Program-made: the position numbers and the translations under genes
Origin: an uncultured Erwinia sp.
GTDB lineage: Bacteria; Pseudomonadota; Gammaproteobacteria; Enterobacterales; Enterobacteriaceae
Assembly: GCA_913775305.1 (NCBI GenBank)
Contig: CAJYIY010000006.1
Span: forward strand, 1-64,000
Reading direction: 5' to 3'
DNA: 64,000 nucleotides
Shown here: in pieces, positions 1-9,575 of the stretch
How the letters are laid out: every line of letters starts with the position of its first letter
Position numbering within the stretch: position 1 is the first letter of the stretch
The notes under the pieces: generated by a model
What the model was told of the DNA's origin: nothing
Seen by the model: the letters and a program-made list of their open reading frames with translations, nothing else
Database searches by the model: none

Positions 1-666
1 GGTGCCGATCATGGCATCAGAGTGGCCCACCAGATATTTAGTCGCTGCCTGAATAGAGATATCCACGCCGAAATCCAGCGCGCGGAACAGGATCCCGGCC
101 GCCCAGGTGTTATCGACCATAATAATCGCGTCTGGCGCTCTGCTGCGCACCGCCGCCACAATCGACGGAATATCCTGCACCTCCATGGTGATGGAGGCCG
201 GAGACTCCAGGAACACCACGCGGGTATTGGGCTGTACTAAATCGGCAATTTCAGCGCCGATGCCGTGATCGAACCAGGTGGTGCTGACGTTCAGCCTGCT
301 GAGGATTTTGGTACAAAAATCCTGAGTGGGTTCATACACGCTGCCGCTCATCAGCACATTATCGCCAGCGTTAACAAAGGCGAGAATGGCATTAGCCACG
401 GCCGCTGCACCGCAAGGATAGAGGACGCAGCCAGCTCCGCCCTCCAGTTCGGTCATCGCCTCCTGCAGTGAAAAGTGGGTCAGGGTGCCCCGGCGACCAT
501 AAAACAGTTCGCCGTTGGCCCGCCCGGCGGTGGCGCGCTTTTTATCGGCAACGCTGTCAAATACCAGAGAAGAGGCACGCTGGATTACGCTGTTCACCGA
601 TCCCTGGGTATATCGCTTGCTGCGTCCGGCGGCCACCAGGGCCGTTTCGATCTTTTTGCTGGTCAT
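1..666 (-). CDS. metC: Cystathionine beta-lyase MetC, 3' part missing
   Basis: This is the N-terminal 222 codons of a PLP-dependent Cys/Met-metabolism enzyme. MetC cleaves cystathionine to homocysteine, pyruvate and ammonia in the cytoplasm. The N-terminus ([15 protein letters not shown]), the '[16 protein letters not shown]' segment and the PLP-binding lysine region ([18 protein letters not shown]) are all visible. The ATG at 666-664 follows a good Shine-Dalgarno (AAGGAGA on the minus strand). The gene runs off the left edge, so its C-terminus cannot be judged. The divergent arrangement with exbB matches that in E. coli, which supports the assignment. Confidence 0.93.
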   Translation of the reverse strand, partial: MTSKKIETALVAAGRSKRYTQGSVNSVIQRASSLVFDSVADKKRATAGRANGELFYGRRGTLTHFSLQEAMTELEGGAGCVLYPCGAAAVANAILAFVNAGDNVLMSGSVYEPTQDFCTKILSRLNVSTTWFDHGIGAEIADLVQPNTRVVFLESPASITMEVQDIPSIVAAVRSRAPDAIIMVDNTWAAGILFRALDFGVDISIQAATKYLVGHSDAMIGT

Positions 667-823
667 TAAAACGATCTCCTTATTCAGTAATGGTTTTACG
701 TTAACACGGTGTCTCCTCCTGAAGTATTCAGCCGGCAGATAAGTGATAAAATTTCACTGTGAGCGCCATCACACCCGGCAATAAGAAAAAAATTGGTCAA
801 AAAATGACTTATAAAGTGTAAAT

Positions 824-842
824 AGTAATGAGAACTACTATC
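824..842 (+). promoter_or_regulatory. Fur box upstream of exbB
   Basis: The 19-mer here matches the classical Fur consensus GATAATGATAATCATTATC at 13 of 19 positions by my count. It lies about 73 bp before the exbB GTG, in the metC-exbB divergent intergenic region. exbB is Fur-repressed in E. coli, so iron control is expected. Binding itself is inferred. Confidence 0.65.
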
Positions 843-914
843 AATTCATAACGGGTTTGGTATGATCCGGATTAAATTTTTTCGCTATCAGCAATGAAAT
901 GTTGGAGACACAGC

Positions 915-1649
915 GTGACAAATAATTTGATGCAGATGGACCTTTCCGTCTGGGGCATGTACCAGCATGCAGACATCGTGGTTAAAGCCGTAATGATTGG
1001 ACTGTTGTTGGCATCCGTTGTCACCTGGGCCATCTTCTTTAGCAAAACAATCGAATTGAGTTCCGCACGCCGACGTTTGAAGCGTGAGCAGCAGCAGCTG
1101 GCGAGCGTACGTTCACTGCATGAAGCATCAGAAACCAGCGTCAGTTTCACCGGCCAGAGCCTCAGCGCACTGCTGATCAAAGAAGCGGAAAACGAACTGG
1201 AGCTTTCTGCCGGTAGCGATGATAACAACGGCATTAAAGAACGTACCGGTTTTCGTCTTGAGCGCCGCATTGCCGCTTTCAGCCGCCACGCCGGGCGCGG
1301 CAACGGCTACCTCGCGACTATTGGTGCGATTGCGCCCTTTGTGGGGCTGTTCGGTACCGTTTGGGGCATTATGAACAGCTTTATCGGCATCGCACAAACC
1401 CAGACTACCAACCTGGCCGTTGTGGCTCCGGGCATCGCGGAAGCGCTGCTGGCAACCGCAATTGGTCTGGTGGCGGCGATCCCGGCGGTCGTTATCTACA
1501 ACGTCTTTGCGCGTGCCATTGCCAGCTACAAAGCGTCTCTGGGCGATGTGGCGGCTCAGGTCCTGCTGTTGCAAAGCCGCGATCTTGACCTCGCCGCCAG
1601 TGAAGGCACGCATCGCGTTCAGCCGGCGCACAAACTGCGGGTAGGTTAA
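915..1649 (+). CDS. exbB: TonB-energising complex protein ExbB
   Basis: ExbB is the pentameric inner-membrane proton-channel component of the TonB-ExbB-ExbD complex, which powers TonB-dependent outer-membrane receptors (siderophores, B12). It has a 244-residue MotA/TolQ/ExbB-type sequence with three membrane segments: near residue 20 (VVKAVMIGLLLASVVTWAIF), near 130-160 (GAIAPFVGLFGTVWGIMNSF) and near 175-195 (AEALLATAIGLVAAIPAVV). I chose the GTG at 915, preceded by GGAGA, because it gives the E. coli-like N-terminus MTNNLMQMDLSVWGMYQHAD and the family length of 244. An in-frame ATG at 894 would add seven residues not seen in the family. exbD follows after 5 bp. Confidence 0.96.
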   Translation: MTNNLMQMDLSVWGMYQHADIVVKAVMIGLLLASVVTWAIFFSKTIELSSARRRLKREQQQLASVRSLHEASETSVSFTGQSLSALLIKEAENELELSAGSDDNNGIKERTGFRLERRIAAFSRHAGRGNGYLATIGAIAPFVGLFGTVWGIMNSFIGIAQTQTTNLAVVAPGIAEALLATAIGLVAAIPAVVIYNVFARAIASYKASLGDVAAQVLLLQSRDLDLAASEGTHRVQPAHKLRVG

Positions 1650-1654
1650 GCGTT

Positions 1655-2077
1655 ATGGCCATGCGATTAAACGAGGATCTTGAAAGCAACGGTGAAATGC
1701 ACGAAATCAACGTGACGCCGTTTATCGACGTGATGCTGGTGCTGCTGATTATCTTTATGGTCGCCGCGCCGCTCGCCACCGTTGACGTTCGCGTCAATCT
1801 GCCAGCCTCAACCAGTGCGCCGCAGCCGCGGCCGGAAAAACCGGTTTATCTCTCTATCAAGGCCGACAACCAGCTGTTTATCGGTAATGATGCGGTCACG
1901 CCTGAGACGCTGGTGGATACGCTGGTCAAGCAGACCGAAGGCAACAAAGAGACCACTATTTTCTTCCAGGCTGATAAGTCCGTGAATTATGAAACGCTGA
2001 TGGGCGTGATGGATAAGCTGCGGCAGGCGGGTTATCTGAAGATCGGTCTGATGGGCATGGAAACCGCGTCTAAATAG
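1655..2077 (+). CDS. exbD: TonB-energising complex protein ExbD
   Basis: ExbD is the second proton-channel subunit of the TonB system: one N-terminal membrane helix and a periplasmic domain that contacts TonB. The 140 residues match the family length. The membrane segment (INVTPFIDVMLVLLIIFMV) carries the essential intramembrane aspartate at position 25. The gene starts 5 bp after exbB and is followed by a strong intrinsic terminator, so exbBD form a two-gene operon under the Fur box at 824-842. Confidence 0.96.
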   Translation: MAMRLNEDLESNGEMHEINVTPFIDVMLVLLIIFMVAAPLATVDVRVNLPASTSAPQPRPEKPVYLSIKADNQLFIGNDAVTPETLVDTLVKQTEGNKETTIFFQADKSVNYETLMGVMDKLRQAGYLKIGLMGMETASK

Positions 2078-2135
2078 CCGCTGGCGATCGCGGTTTATCG
2101 CCGCGGTTCGGGCAGCATGCCTGCAATGAAACATG

Positions 2136-2168
2136 AAAGCCGCCGTCTTTCCAGACGGCGGCTTTTTG
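2136..2168 (+). terminator. Intrinsic terminator of exbBD
   Basis: A perfect 13-bp stem (2136-2148 with 2153-2165) is closed by a TTCC tetraloop and followed by a T-run. It lies 59 bp after the exbD stop codon. The A-run on the left arm means it could also act on the minus strand, but no gene ends there from the right. Confidence 0.9.
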
Positions 2169-2287
2169 TTGGATTCACGGCTGAATGCGATGGCGGACGG
2201 CCTCCGCAAAGCTTATCGCAGAGCAAGGGTTAGCTGGCAAAACAGCCCGTCCGCAAAAGCACTGATCTGCTATCAGCCATTGTCTGA

Positions 2288-3610
2288 CTAAGAGAGCGTT
2301 ATCGCCGGCTCAGACAGACGCCGAACCTGGTACTGCTTCACCAGCCGTTTAATAATCAGCGTCCCGACAAGGCCACACACTGCCGCAACGGTCAGCCACA
2401 CACCGGGCATCGCCTTATCGCCGGTGGCATGAATCAGATAGCTACACACCGCGGGTGTAAAGCCGCCAAACAGCGCGGTTGCCAGACTGTAAGCCAGCGA
2501 GAACCCGGTCGCCCGAACCTCAGCGGGCATCACCTCCGCCAGATACACCACCATCGCGCCGTTATAGCTGCCGTAAAGGAAAGAGAGCCACAGCTCGGCC
2601 TCCAGCAAATGGGCAAAGCTCGGTGAACCAACCAGCCAGTGCAGTACTGGCCACGCGGTTAGGATCATCAGCACGGTAAACAGCAGCAGCAGCGGACGAC
2701 GGCCGAAGCGATCGGATGCGGCACCCATCACCGGTAGCCAGAACAGATTGGAAACTCCGATGCACAGCGTCACCAGGAAGCTCTGCTTATCGCTCATCAT
2801 CAATACCGTTTTGCCAAACGTTGGCGTAAAGGCCGTGATCATATAAAACATCACGGTGGTGGTCACCACCATCAGCATGCCTGCCAGCACCAGAGCCCAG
2901 TTGCGCGCCACCGAGCGGGTAATCTGCCCCATAGTGGGATGGTGTTTGCGCTGGCTGAAAGCCTCTGTTTCCTGCAGCATGCGGCGGATCCAAAACAGGA
3001 ATGGCACAATCATGCAGCCAATCACAAACGGAATACGCCAGCCCCAGTCGGTCACCTCGCCCTTATCCAGCAGATGATTAAGCAGCAGCCCCAGCAGCGC
3101 GGCGAAGATCACCGCAATCTGCTGACTGCCGGACTGCCAGCTGACGTAAAATCCCTTTTTACCCTTAGGTGCAATCTCGGAGAGATACACCGACACGCCG
3201 CCCAGTTCGACCCCGGCGGAAAAGCCCTGCAGCAGGCGGCCCAGCAGGATCAGAACCGGCGCGGCCATGCCCAGCGTGGCATATCCCGGCGTCAGTGCGA
3301 TAGTCAGCGTCCCGATCGCCATCAGTCCCAGCGTCAGCAGCAGCCCCTTACGGCGCCCCTGACGGTCGATATAGGAGCCGAGAATAATCGCTCCGAGCGG
3401 GCGCATCAGGAACCCGGCACCGAAGGTCATCAGCGTCAGCATCAGGGAAGCGAAGGGGTCATCGCCGGGGAAAAAGGTTTTAGCGATGGCGGTGGCGTAG
3501 TAGCCAAACACCATAAAATCGTACATTTCGAGGAAGTTACCGCTGGTAACGTTGAAAATGGTGCGGGCACCGCCTTGCCGCTGCAAGGAATTAACTGTCT
3601 GCGGGGTCAT
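2288..3610 (-). CDS. MFS citrate-type proton symporter (CitA/TcuC-like)
   Basis: This is a 440-residue major facilitator superfamily transporter with about 12 membrane helices. The N-terminus ([28 protein letters not shown]), the loop motif '[13 protein letters not shown]' and '[22 protein letters not shown]' read like the metabolite:H+ symporter branch that includes CitA citrate and TcuC tricarballylate carriers. It probably imports a di- or tricarboxylate with protons across the inner membrane; the exact substrate cannot be read. It stands alone, convergent with exbD and downstream of the pilus operon on the same strand, with its own 149-bp upstream region. No tricarballylate catabolic genes are adjacent, so I give no gene symbol. 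Confidence 0.8.
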   Translation of the reverse strand: MTPQTVNSLQRQGGARTIFNVTSGNFLEMYDFMVFGYYATAIAKTFFPGDDPFASLMLTLMTFGAGFLMRPLGAIILGSYIDRQGRRKGLLLTLGLMAIGTLTIALTPGYATLGMAAPVLILLGRLLQGFSAGVELGGVSVYLSEIAPKGKKGFYVSWQSGSQQIAVIFAALLGLLLNHLLDKGEVTDWGWRIPFVIGCMIVPFLFWIRRMLQETEAFSQRKHHPTMGQITRSVARNWALVLAGMLMVVTTTVMFYMITAFTPTFGKTVLMMSDKQSFLVTLCIGVSNLFWLPVMGAASDRFGRRPLLLLFTVLMILTAWPVLHWLVGSPSFAHLLEAELWLSFLYGSYNGAMVVYLAEVMPAEVRATGFSLAYSLATALFGGFTPAVCSYLIHATGDKAMPGVWLTVAAVCGLVGTLIIKRLVKQYQVRRLSEPAITLS

Positions 3611-3759
3611 TAAACTATCCTTATGGTGATGGTCCTCCGTTTTAGCCCACCGACAAGGGTTATGATGTGATGAAGATCACCGTTGTCGGGGGAGAAATAT
3701 TTATTTTGGTAACAAAAAATTAACAATAGGAATCATATTTAACAATCGCATATCCTGAG

Positions 3760-4746
3760 TTAAAACGAGACATCCACGGACACGGAATCCTGATAACTTC
3801 CCGCAGGGGGTGTCGTCTGGTTATTGATAATCAGCGCACGATAGTTGAAGGTTTTGGTCAGGCCATCGCTGCTGGTCGAACTGGCTGTACTGCTGTCAAC
3901 GCGATCGGTGCCGGTTGGACCCCAGTAAGTGGTACCCGTGGTGCCCTTGTAAATCTGATAGGCCAGCCGATGCGATCCCGATGCCATGTAACGCTGGTTG
4001 CCCACCGCGTAGCCGCCATTGGTGATGCCGATGGTGTAGGTGCTGTTTTTGGTGCAGATCACATTCAGCGTCTTGCTGACCGTGGTGAAGCTGCTGGCCA
4101 GCGGCGCGCTGCCGAAGTCGATACCCGAAGCGGTAATGGTGGTGCAGTCGCGGGTCACGTTCATATTCAGCGAGATCGGTACATTGAAGGTGCCCTGCTG
4201 CCGGTTGCCCAGCAGGCAAAGGCCGACTAACGAAACAGAAGTACAGATGTCATAGGTGAACGACACCGTCAGGAGCACCGTATAGTTTCCCGCTGCCACC
4301 ACCGCACCGGGCACCATGCGCACATAGAGCGGGACCGGGAAGCGGAACCCGGCCAGCAGCCCGATCAGGTTCAGCAGGGTGCCGCGCGACAGGACAACGC
4401 CTGAACCATTCAGCGTGACCTCGGAGGCGCAGTCAGCGTCGAGGCACACCTGCAGGGGAATGCGATCGCTGTCCAGCCCGAGTGCTCCCTGCGTGGCGCT
4501 GTAAGTAAAGGTGGCGTTGGTCAGTTTCACGGTAATTTTGTCGCTACTCAGTAAAACCACCAGCCCGGGGCCGCAGTCAAGGGTGTAGGTGCCACTTAAC
4601 GTGGTTTGCGAAGTGGTTACCGCGAACGAGGTCAGGGTGCCAAAACTGGCCGTGCTGCTGGTCGGACTGATTGAACAGGCGGCCTGCGCCTGCCACGAAC
4701 CGCTTATCAGCAGAATAAAGGTCAGGGAAAATAAGACTCTTTTCAT
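3760..4746 (-). CDS. Spore-coat-U type tip adhesin of Csu-like pilus
   Basis: This secreted protein of about 328 residues has a Sec signal peptide (MKRVLFSLTFILLISGSWQAQA) and two tandem spore-coat-U (SCPU) domains: one from about residue 24 with 'CSISPTSSTASFGT', one from about 200 with 'DCTTITASGIDFGSAP'. It ends in the beta-strand 'SYQDSVSVDVSF'. A two-domain SCPU protein as the last gene of a chaperone-usher operon is the layout of the CsuE tip adhesin of archaic pili, which mediate attachment to abiotic surfaces. The ATG at 4746 overlaps the usher stop by 4 nt (ATGA), indicating translational coupling. An upstream in-frame start exists, but it would put a non-signal stretch before the signal peptide. 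Confidence 0.85.
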   Translation of the reverse strand: MKRVLFSLTFILLISGSWQAQAACSISPTSSTASFGTLTSFAVTTSQTTLSGTYTLDCGPGLVVLLSSDKITVKLTNATFTYSATQGALGLDSDRIPLQVCLDADCASEVTLNGSGVVLSRGTLLNLIGLLAGFRFPVPLYVRMVPGAVVAAGNYTVLLTVSFTYDICTSVSLVGLCLLGNRQQGTFNVPISLNMNVTRDCTTITASGIDFGSAPLASSFTTVSKTLNVICTKNSTYTIGITNGGYAVGNQRYMASGSHRLAYQIYKGTTGTTYWGPTGTDRVDSSTASSTSSDGLTKTFNYRALIINNQTTPPAGSYQDSVSVDVSF

Positions 4747-7154
4747 GGTGTAGTTCCTGAAGGAGACGACAATGAACAAACCAGCGGACCATAGGTTACC
4801 AGCGTATCGGGCAGCGCTTTGGGCAGGGTCAGTTCGGTTTCACAGTGGCGTCCGTCCGGCGTGAGGGCGTGAATCGGATTGTGCTGCGTCAAATTATTCA
4901 TCCACACGATGCCATCCCAGCCGACCACCTCCGCTGGTGGGGAGGCGCGAGTGATTGCTGTCCCCACCGGCAGCGGCTGGCCGTGTTGATCGTTGATGAT
5001 TACGCTGGCGGCACGCAGCGGTTTAATCTCCATATCCAGCAGATAGCCACTCTGGCGTTTTACCGAAACGCGCTGCTCCGTGCGGTCGGTGCTGAGATTA
5101 GCGGGCAGATCGAGCGTGTCGATATCATATTTAGCGGCATAGTTTGAGGTCACGCGCGGCACCAGCAGGTAGCCTTTGCTGTTGGTCCGTCCCTGCAGCT
5201 GGTTCTCGAAGCGTACGCCAACATTCGGGTAGCCCGTTTTCACCAGCACGAAGGAGTCGGTCACCTGATTGGCGGCAAACAGCTGATTATCCATCAGCAC
5301 CAGCGAGCCGTTAACCTGGCCCCATTTAGTCATGTAATCTCCGTCACCGTAGAACCCTCCGGAGGTTTCTACCTGCTGATTACGCCAGCGCAGACTGCCC
5401 TGACGGTAATCGCCGCCGCTGCTCTGATTCGCCCATGACGCATCCCAGGCGAAGCCGCCATCGCTCGGCATCGAGCGGGAAACGTTCAGGCGCTGGGAAT
5501 TTTTGCCCTGTGCATCGCGTTCAATGCTCATCCCGCTGCTTATCAGGCTGGTGAGAGGTACGCTGAGCGTAATGGCACCCGCCCAGTTGTTATCCTGATT
5601 GTCGCGGCTGGCGGAGACGTAAATGCTGCTGCCGCTCCACAGCCCCCGGCTCCAGGTCAGGTTAAGCAGCCGGGTACGATCGTTATTGCCGCTGGTGATG
5701 TCGATCAGCGCCGCGCCCAGGCTGCCGTACTGATTCAGCGACAGGCTGGCACTGTACTGGGCGCTGCGGCGGCTCAGCGTGTAGACATTCTGCTCAGTGT
5801 TGTTATCGCTTTCCGCGCGCTTACGGTCACCGTACAACGCCAGGTTAGCATAGTCGCTGGATCGCAGCGTTTGCTGTACCCCAACGGAAAACAGGCCCGT
5901 GTTGTACTGATAGCCCCAGCTGTACTGATTACCGCTTTGCCCCATCATCTGACTCTGGCTGACGGAACCGTTGACCACGCCCAGCGCACCGACCCGCAGC
6001 TGACCGCCGCCGCCCAGCTGTGCCAGCGACTCTGCCGCTTCGGCGTGGCTCTCCAGCGTTAACCAGTCAGTTAAGCCATAACGGTAAGATCCGCTGGCGG
6101 TCAGCGGGCCGTAATCAAAGTTTTTCAATCCGTAATTTTCGCGCAGCGCCCCGGTGGAAATTGCATAGTCCGACAGCCCGCCCTGCAGCAGGTTACTGGC
6201 AACATAGAAAGGTAAGGTCGTCGTCACCTGGCGTCCCTGGGCATCGGTGGTGACCACCACGGCGCTGCCTGCGCCGTTCACGAACGGCAGATTGGTCATC
6301 GACCAGGGACCGGGCTGCACGCTGTGGCTACTGGTGCGGTAGCCGTTGACAAACAGATCGACCGTCGACGGAACGGCAGCCTGGCCCGAGAAGGAGGGCA
6401 AAGGATAGGTAATCAGGTCGGGTCGCAGAGAGAAGTCACGTGCCAGCTGAATACCGCCGACGCGCACGCTACTGCTCCACGGCAGGGAATCGGTAATCAA
6501 ATCACCGACCCGCAGGCTCAGCGCATTATCCTCATCCTGGTTCGACCACCAGGTGTCATAGCGGATATAACCATCGTTGAGATAGGTATCGCCGGACAGC
6601 TGGCGCTGCACAAGCCCGCTCTGAGAAAACTGCCCCCAGCCACCAAACAGCCGCAGCTCGTTCCAGGCCGAAATACGACTGCCGCCACCATTAGTCTGGC
6701 TGCCGTAGAGATTGTAATTGAACAACGCACCGGTGCTGCTGTGACCGTCATGGCGTGGCCCGTTGCGGGTGGCTCCTCCAAACGTTTGCTGCGGCAGCCA
6801 CTCCGGTGGCACCGTCAGCAGCAGGCGCTGCCCGCGGGGGTCATACTCGGCTTTGACGTTTTCCATTGCCGAGACATCCATCATTGTTGAGTCAATCTTC
6901 GAGCTGGGGATGCCGACCCGCATCAGATCCCCCGCGCGCATCACATAATGATCGCCCTGGAACTGAACGCTGACCACCTCACCGGTATCATAGCCGTTTA
7001 ACACCAGCCCCAGCATCCAGCTTTGCGTCTCACCCGCAGAAGTCTGCACTGTCGGCGGCGGCGGCAGCGAATTCCATGTTTCGGCACCCGCTAACAGGGG
7101 CAGCAGGCAACCGCTCAGGCCGGTTAAGGTCAGTTTCAGGGGAGTTGACGCCAC
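4743..7154 (-). CDS. Outer-membrane usher of Csu-like pilus
   Basis: This 803-residue PapC/FimD-family usher forms the outer-membrane pore through which chaperone-bound pilins are polymerised. It has a signal peptide (LTLTGLSGCLLPLLAGAETW), an N-terminal binding domain ('LGLVLNGYDTGEVVSVQF'), a central beta-barrel with the plug signature 'FVNGYRTSSHSVQPGPWSMTNLPFVNGAG', and C-terminal plug-like domains. It is slightly shorter than FimD (about 850), as usual for archaic (sigma-clade) ushers. It sits between the chaperone (18-bp gap) and the adhesin (4-nt overlap). No frameshifts are visible, so the secretion machinery looks intact. Confidence 0.92.
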   Translation of the reverse strand: MASTPLKLTLTGLSGCLLPLLAGAETWNSLPPPPTVQTSAGETQSWMLGLVLNGYDTGEVVSVQFQGDHYVMRAGDLMRVGIPSSKIDSTMMDVSAMENVKAEYDPRGQRLLLTVPPEWLPQQTFGGATRNGPRHDGHSSTGALFNYNLYGSQTNGGGSRISAWNELRLFGGWGQFSQSGLVQRQLSGDTYLNDGYIRYDTWWSNQDEDNALSLRVGDLITDSLPWSSSVRVGGIQLARDFSLRPDLITYPLPSFSGQAAVPSTVDLFVNGYRTSSHSVQPGPWSMTNLPFVNGAGSAVVVTTDAQGRQVTTTLPFYVASNLLQGGLSDYAISTGALRENYGLKNFDYGPLTASGSYRYGLTDWLTLESHAEAAESLAQLGGGGQLRVGALGVVNGSVSQSQMMGQSGNQYSWGYQYNTGLFSVGVQQTLRSSDYANLALYGDRKRAESDNNTEQNVYTLSRRSAQYSASLSLNQYGSLGAALIDITSGNNDRTRLLNLTWSRGLWSGSSIYVSASRDNQDNNWAGAITLSVPLTSLISSGMSIERDAQGKNSQRLNVSRSMPSDGGFAWDASWANQSSGGDYRQGSLRWRNQQVETSGGFYGDGDYMTKWGQVNGSLVLMDNQLFAANQVTDSFVLVKTGYPNVGVRFENQLQGRTNSKGYLLVPRVTSNYAAKYDIDTLDLPANLSTDRTEQRVSVKRQSGYLLDMEIKPLRAASVIINDQHGQPLPVGTAITRASPPAEVVGWDGIVWMNNLTQHNPIHALTPDGRHCETELTLPKALPDTLVTYGPLVCSLSSPSGTTP

Positions 7155-7172
7155 AAAGTCAATCCTTATCGG

Positions 7173-7895
7173 TTAGCGAGAACTGCGACCGCGCCAGACG
7201 GTTTTATCACTCAGCTGCGCGCTCAGCTCTGCGTTGCCCGAGGCGGGAAAACTGAGGGGGAAAATATTGCTGGAGTGCGGTAAAACGTAGCCGAGCAGGC
7301 TATCAGATACGCTGCGGCCACCGAGTACAACGTGACTCAGGCGCGCATGCCCGTTACCACTGTTGGTAATTTCGAGCGCCTGCTGACCCTCCTGATTGAT
7401 CAGCCGCCAGGCCAGCTGTGGCTGACTGCTGGAAGGGCTGGCCCCTTGACCGTAAACAAACAGCGGCACGGTATAACGCATCTGAAAATTCAGCCCGGCC
7501 TGATTTTGCGCGCTGTTTTGTGGCTGTGGTGACGGGATCTCGTCAATCAGAATGCGAAATGCCTTTTCCTCATTAGCGGCAACCGGCGTTTGCTTTACCA
7601 GGCGAACCAGCTGTTTTTTCCCCGGCTCAATGCGCACCATCGGCGGGCTGGCCAGCACCTGCTGCTGGGTCTGGTACTGATCCTGGCCGTTGTTCTGCTG
7701 CCAGAGAAAGACGCGAACCTGCATCAGCGTGGTGCTGTCGCCACGATTTTCCATCCACAGCTCCGTGGCTTGATCACCGCTCGCGATTTTCGGATCGATC
7801 GGCCACAGAAGCACCGAGTTTGCCGCCCAACTGTTAAATGCAGCTAAAGACGCCAGAAGCAGACCGCCAGCTCGGCTGATGTTCGAGAGTTTCAT
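7173..7895 (-). CDS. Periplasmic pilus chaperone (PapD/CsuC-like)
   Basis: A 240-residue PapD-family chaperone with a signal peptide (MKLSNISRAGGLLLASLAAFNSWA). Domain 1 carries the strand A1-B1 region 'LLWPIDPKIASGDQATELWMENRG' and the G1 strand with the conserved 'RIEPGKKQLVRLV'. It caps pilin subunits in the periplasm by donor-strand complementation and delivers them to the usher encoded next. The archaic-clade features are the long F1-G1 region (QNSAQNQAGLNFQMRYTVPLFV) and partners of the SCPU type. Confidence 0.92.
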   Translation of the reverse strand: MKLSNISRAGGLLLASLAAFNSWAANSVLLWPIDPKIASGDQATELWMENRGDSTTLMQVRVFLWQQNNGQDQYQTQQQVLASPPMVRIEPGKKQLVRLVKQTPVAANEEKAFRILIDEIPSPQPQNSAQNQAGLNFQMRYTVPLFVYGQGASPSSSQPQLAWRLINQEGQQALEITNSGNGHARLSHVVLGGRSVSDSLLGYVLPHSSNIFPLSFPASGNAELSAQLSDKTVWRGRSSR

Positions 7896-7923
7896 AGTAA
7901 GGGGATCCTTTCTTCGATATAAA

Positions 7924-8463
7924 TCACCAACTTAACGTTACCGTCAGCGTGTCGGTGTAGGTGCCGGCCCGGTTAACCCTGGGGATCTGCGCCAGGCCAT
8001 AAATCGGCAAGGTAATATTGTCAGCATCGCTGTAAGCAACGGACAGAGCCGTATTCAGTGGGATTACCGTGGTATGTGCGGCATTGGCATACAGGCGGTA
8101 AGGCACCAGATCGGTATGGTCCGTGAGCTTCATATTTCGGCTGCTGTTCGCGTAGTTAACCCCGCCGTTAATACTCATCGACAGCGTGGTACCCGGCGTG
8201 CAGGCCAGGTTAAGGGTGGCGTTGTTGACAAATACGGCATCAGCCGTGGTCGCGGCAGAATTGATGCCGGGTAGGGTACCGAAATTCAACGTACCCAGTT
8301 GACTGGTGTTGGTTCCGGACACCACGCAGCCATTAACGATACTGGCTTTCACCTCAACGGCGAGCGGATTCGGCATTGACCATCCGCTGTTGCTGCCCAG
8401 CAACAGCAGCGGGATGAGCACGTGCCAGTAACATGAAACTGACTTGATGCGGTCCGGCACCAT
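7924..8463 (-). CDS. Spore-coat-U domain minor pilin (Csu type)
   Basis: A 179-residue secreted protein with one SCPU domain (Csu pilin family): 'ASIVNGCVVSG', 'LGTLNFGTLPGINSAATTAD', paired cysteines and the C-terminal strand 'AGTYTDTLTVTLSW'. The N-terminus has a hydrophobic segment (WHVLIPLLLLGSNSGWSM) that fits a signal peptide. It follows the first pilin gene after 13 bp and precedes the chaperone by 28 bp. By position it is a minor or adaptor subunit. The start at 8463 is the first ATG; I see no strong competitor. Confidence 0.82.
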   Translation of the reverse strand: MVPDRIKSVSCYWHVLIPLLLLGSNSGWSMPNPLAVEVKASIVNGCVVSGTNTSQLGTLNFGTLPGINSAATTADAVFVNNATLNLACTPGTTLSMSINGGVNYANSSRNMKLTDHTDLVPYRLYANAAHTTVIPLNTALSVAYSDADNITLPIYGLAQIPRVNRAGTYTDTLTVTLSW

Positions 8464-8476
8464 TTTTTATTTTTTA

Positions 8477-9046
8477 TTAGTAGTTTACGGCGACATTAAT
8501 CGTATCGACATAGGTGCCAATCGGTACGAGTGTGCTGTTGCCGCCGCCGATAATTTTTCCGTAGATGGTGTAGTTATCGCCGTAGGTCGCATCGGCAGTA
8601 CCCAGCGGTGTTACCGTGGTGTTATTCACAATGGGTGAAGTAGACGCCGCGGAGGGATAAAGCGCGTAGGCCACGCCGCGCGTGGGATCGGTAGCACGGA
8701 TCAGATAGCGAGCACCGGTTTCAGGCGCAGTGCCGTAGACGGTGGTGGGCTTGTCGTTGCTGCTGCCGGTGATCTGAAGATTGTAGTTTTCACCGGCAGT
8801 GCAGCGGACGAAAATCCCCGCCCCCTGAGAACCGCTCACCGCGGCCTGTAACGTATCGAAGGTAGCGACCTGGCTGCCGAAGTTAAGCGTACCGAAGTTA
8901 GCGTTAGTGATGGCGGGTTGTCCGTTGACCAGACAGCCAGCGGTTAAGGTCAGTGTTGCCGCGATAGTCCCGGTGGTTGCAGCAATGCCCGAGGTGGCCA
9001 TCCCCATGCCAAGACCACAGCCCAGCAGAAAAAGCTTTATTTTCAT
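8477..9046 (-). CDS. Spore-coat-U domain major pilin (CsuA/B-like)
   Basis: A secreted SCPU-domain protein of about 189 residues, encoded by the first gene of the pilus operon and therefore the likely major shaft subunit. It has a signal peptide (KIKLFLLGCGLGMGMATSGIAA), 'GCLVNGQPAITNANFGTLNFGSQ', paired cysteines and a terminal strand 'IGTYVDTINVAVNY'. I chose the ATG at 9046 because AAGGA ends 6 nt before it; the ATG at 9052 would abut the Shine-Dalgarno. The operon order is pilin, pilin, chaperone, usher, adhesin, all on the minus strand with short gaps. Confidence 0.85.
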   Translation of the reverse strand: MKIKLFLLGCGLGMGMATSGIAATTGTIAATLTLTAGCLVNGQPAITNANFGTLNFGSQVATFDTLQAAVSGSQGAGIFVRCTAGENYNLQITGSSNDKPTTVYGTAPETGARYLIRATDPTRGVAYALYPSAASTSPIVNNTTVTPLGTADATYGDNYTIYGKIIGGGNSTLVPIGTYVDTINVAVNY

Positions 9047-9052
9047 AACCAT

Positions 9053-9575
9053 TCCTTAATGATTGGAGTGAGTAAATTGCTTCTTCGCCTGATGAAATTT
9101 CGCGTAGATAACGCTGAAAAAAGTAAGGCAAAAAAATAAACAATAAAAAAATCCGACAGTTGTAGAAAAAATACTCTGTTACCTGTCTTAATAATTTAAA
9201 TTAATCGAGCTCACTATATGCTGGCATTTTCCGCCTGTGAAGGTGTAAACAGAAAAAAAAATTAAGTTTTGGTTGATAAGTGAGCAATTGGCGTTTTCAG
9301 CATATTCCTGGGGCGGCGGGAGTATTTTCAAGAATTATCTTAGAGGAAGCTAGGCGAAATTTGATGGTGATGCTATGTTCACTTCGAAGCCGAGGATGAT
9401 TAATAAACATAATGAATTTTAGGGAAAGTTAATAAATTACAGAGATATTACGCAGGATGCGTTCAGCTTCATTATTCTGTTTTTTTTCCTCGTCGTCGGG
9501 TTCGTCTGCCTGAAGCATCCGGGGAGCCCGCAGCGGGAAGATTCAGGCCCATGCCCACAGCTCTGAGATCGTCAT
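9053..9575. other. 523-bp divergent intergenic region, pilus operon / c-di-GMP gene
   Basis: I see no coding sequence of note. The pilus-proximal 300 bp are AT-rich with many A-runs and must hold the pilus promoter. The right 60 bp are GC-rich and can fold (see 9508-9548). I could not single out a confident -35/-10 pair or a riboswitch consensus. Confidence 0.6.
9508..9548 (+). promoter_or_regulatory. Foldable leader just before the GGDEF/EAL gene
   Basis: Outer arms GCCTGAA (9508-9514) and TTCAGGC (9542-9548) are perfectly complementary and enclose a CCCG-CAG-CGGG hairpin (9527-9537). It lies 28 bp before the ATG at 9576, so it could influence translation start. It does not resemble the c-di-GMP riboswitch consensus that I know. 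The role is unknown. Confidence 0.4.

Noticed and set aside
9508..9548. c-di-GMP riboswitch before the GGDEF/EAL gene
   Set aside because: The stem lengths and loop sequences do not match the class I consensus as I know it, and the element is too short.
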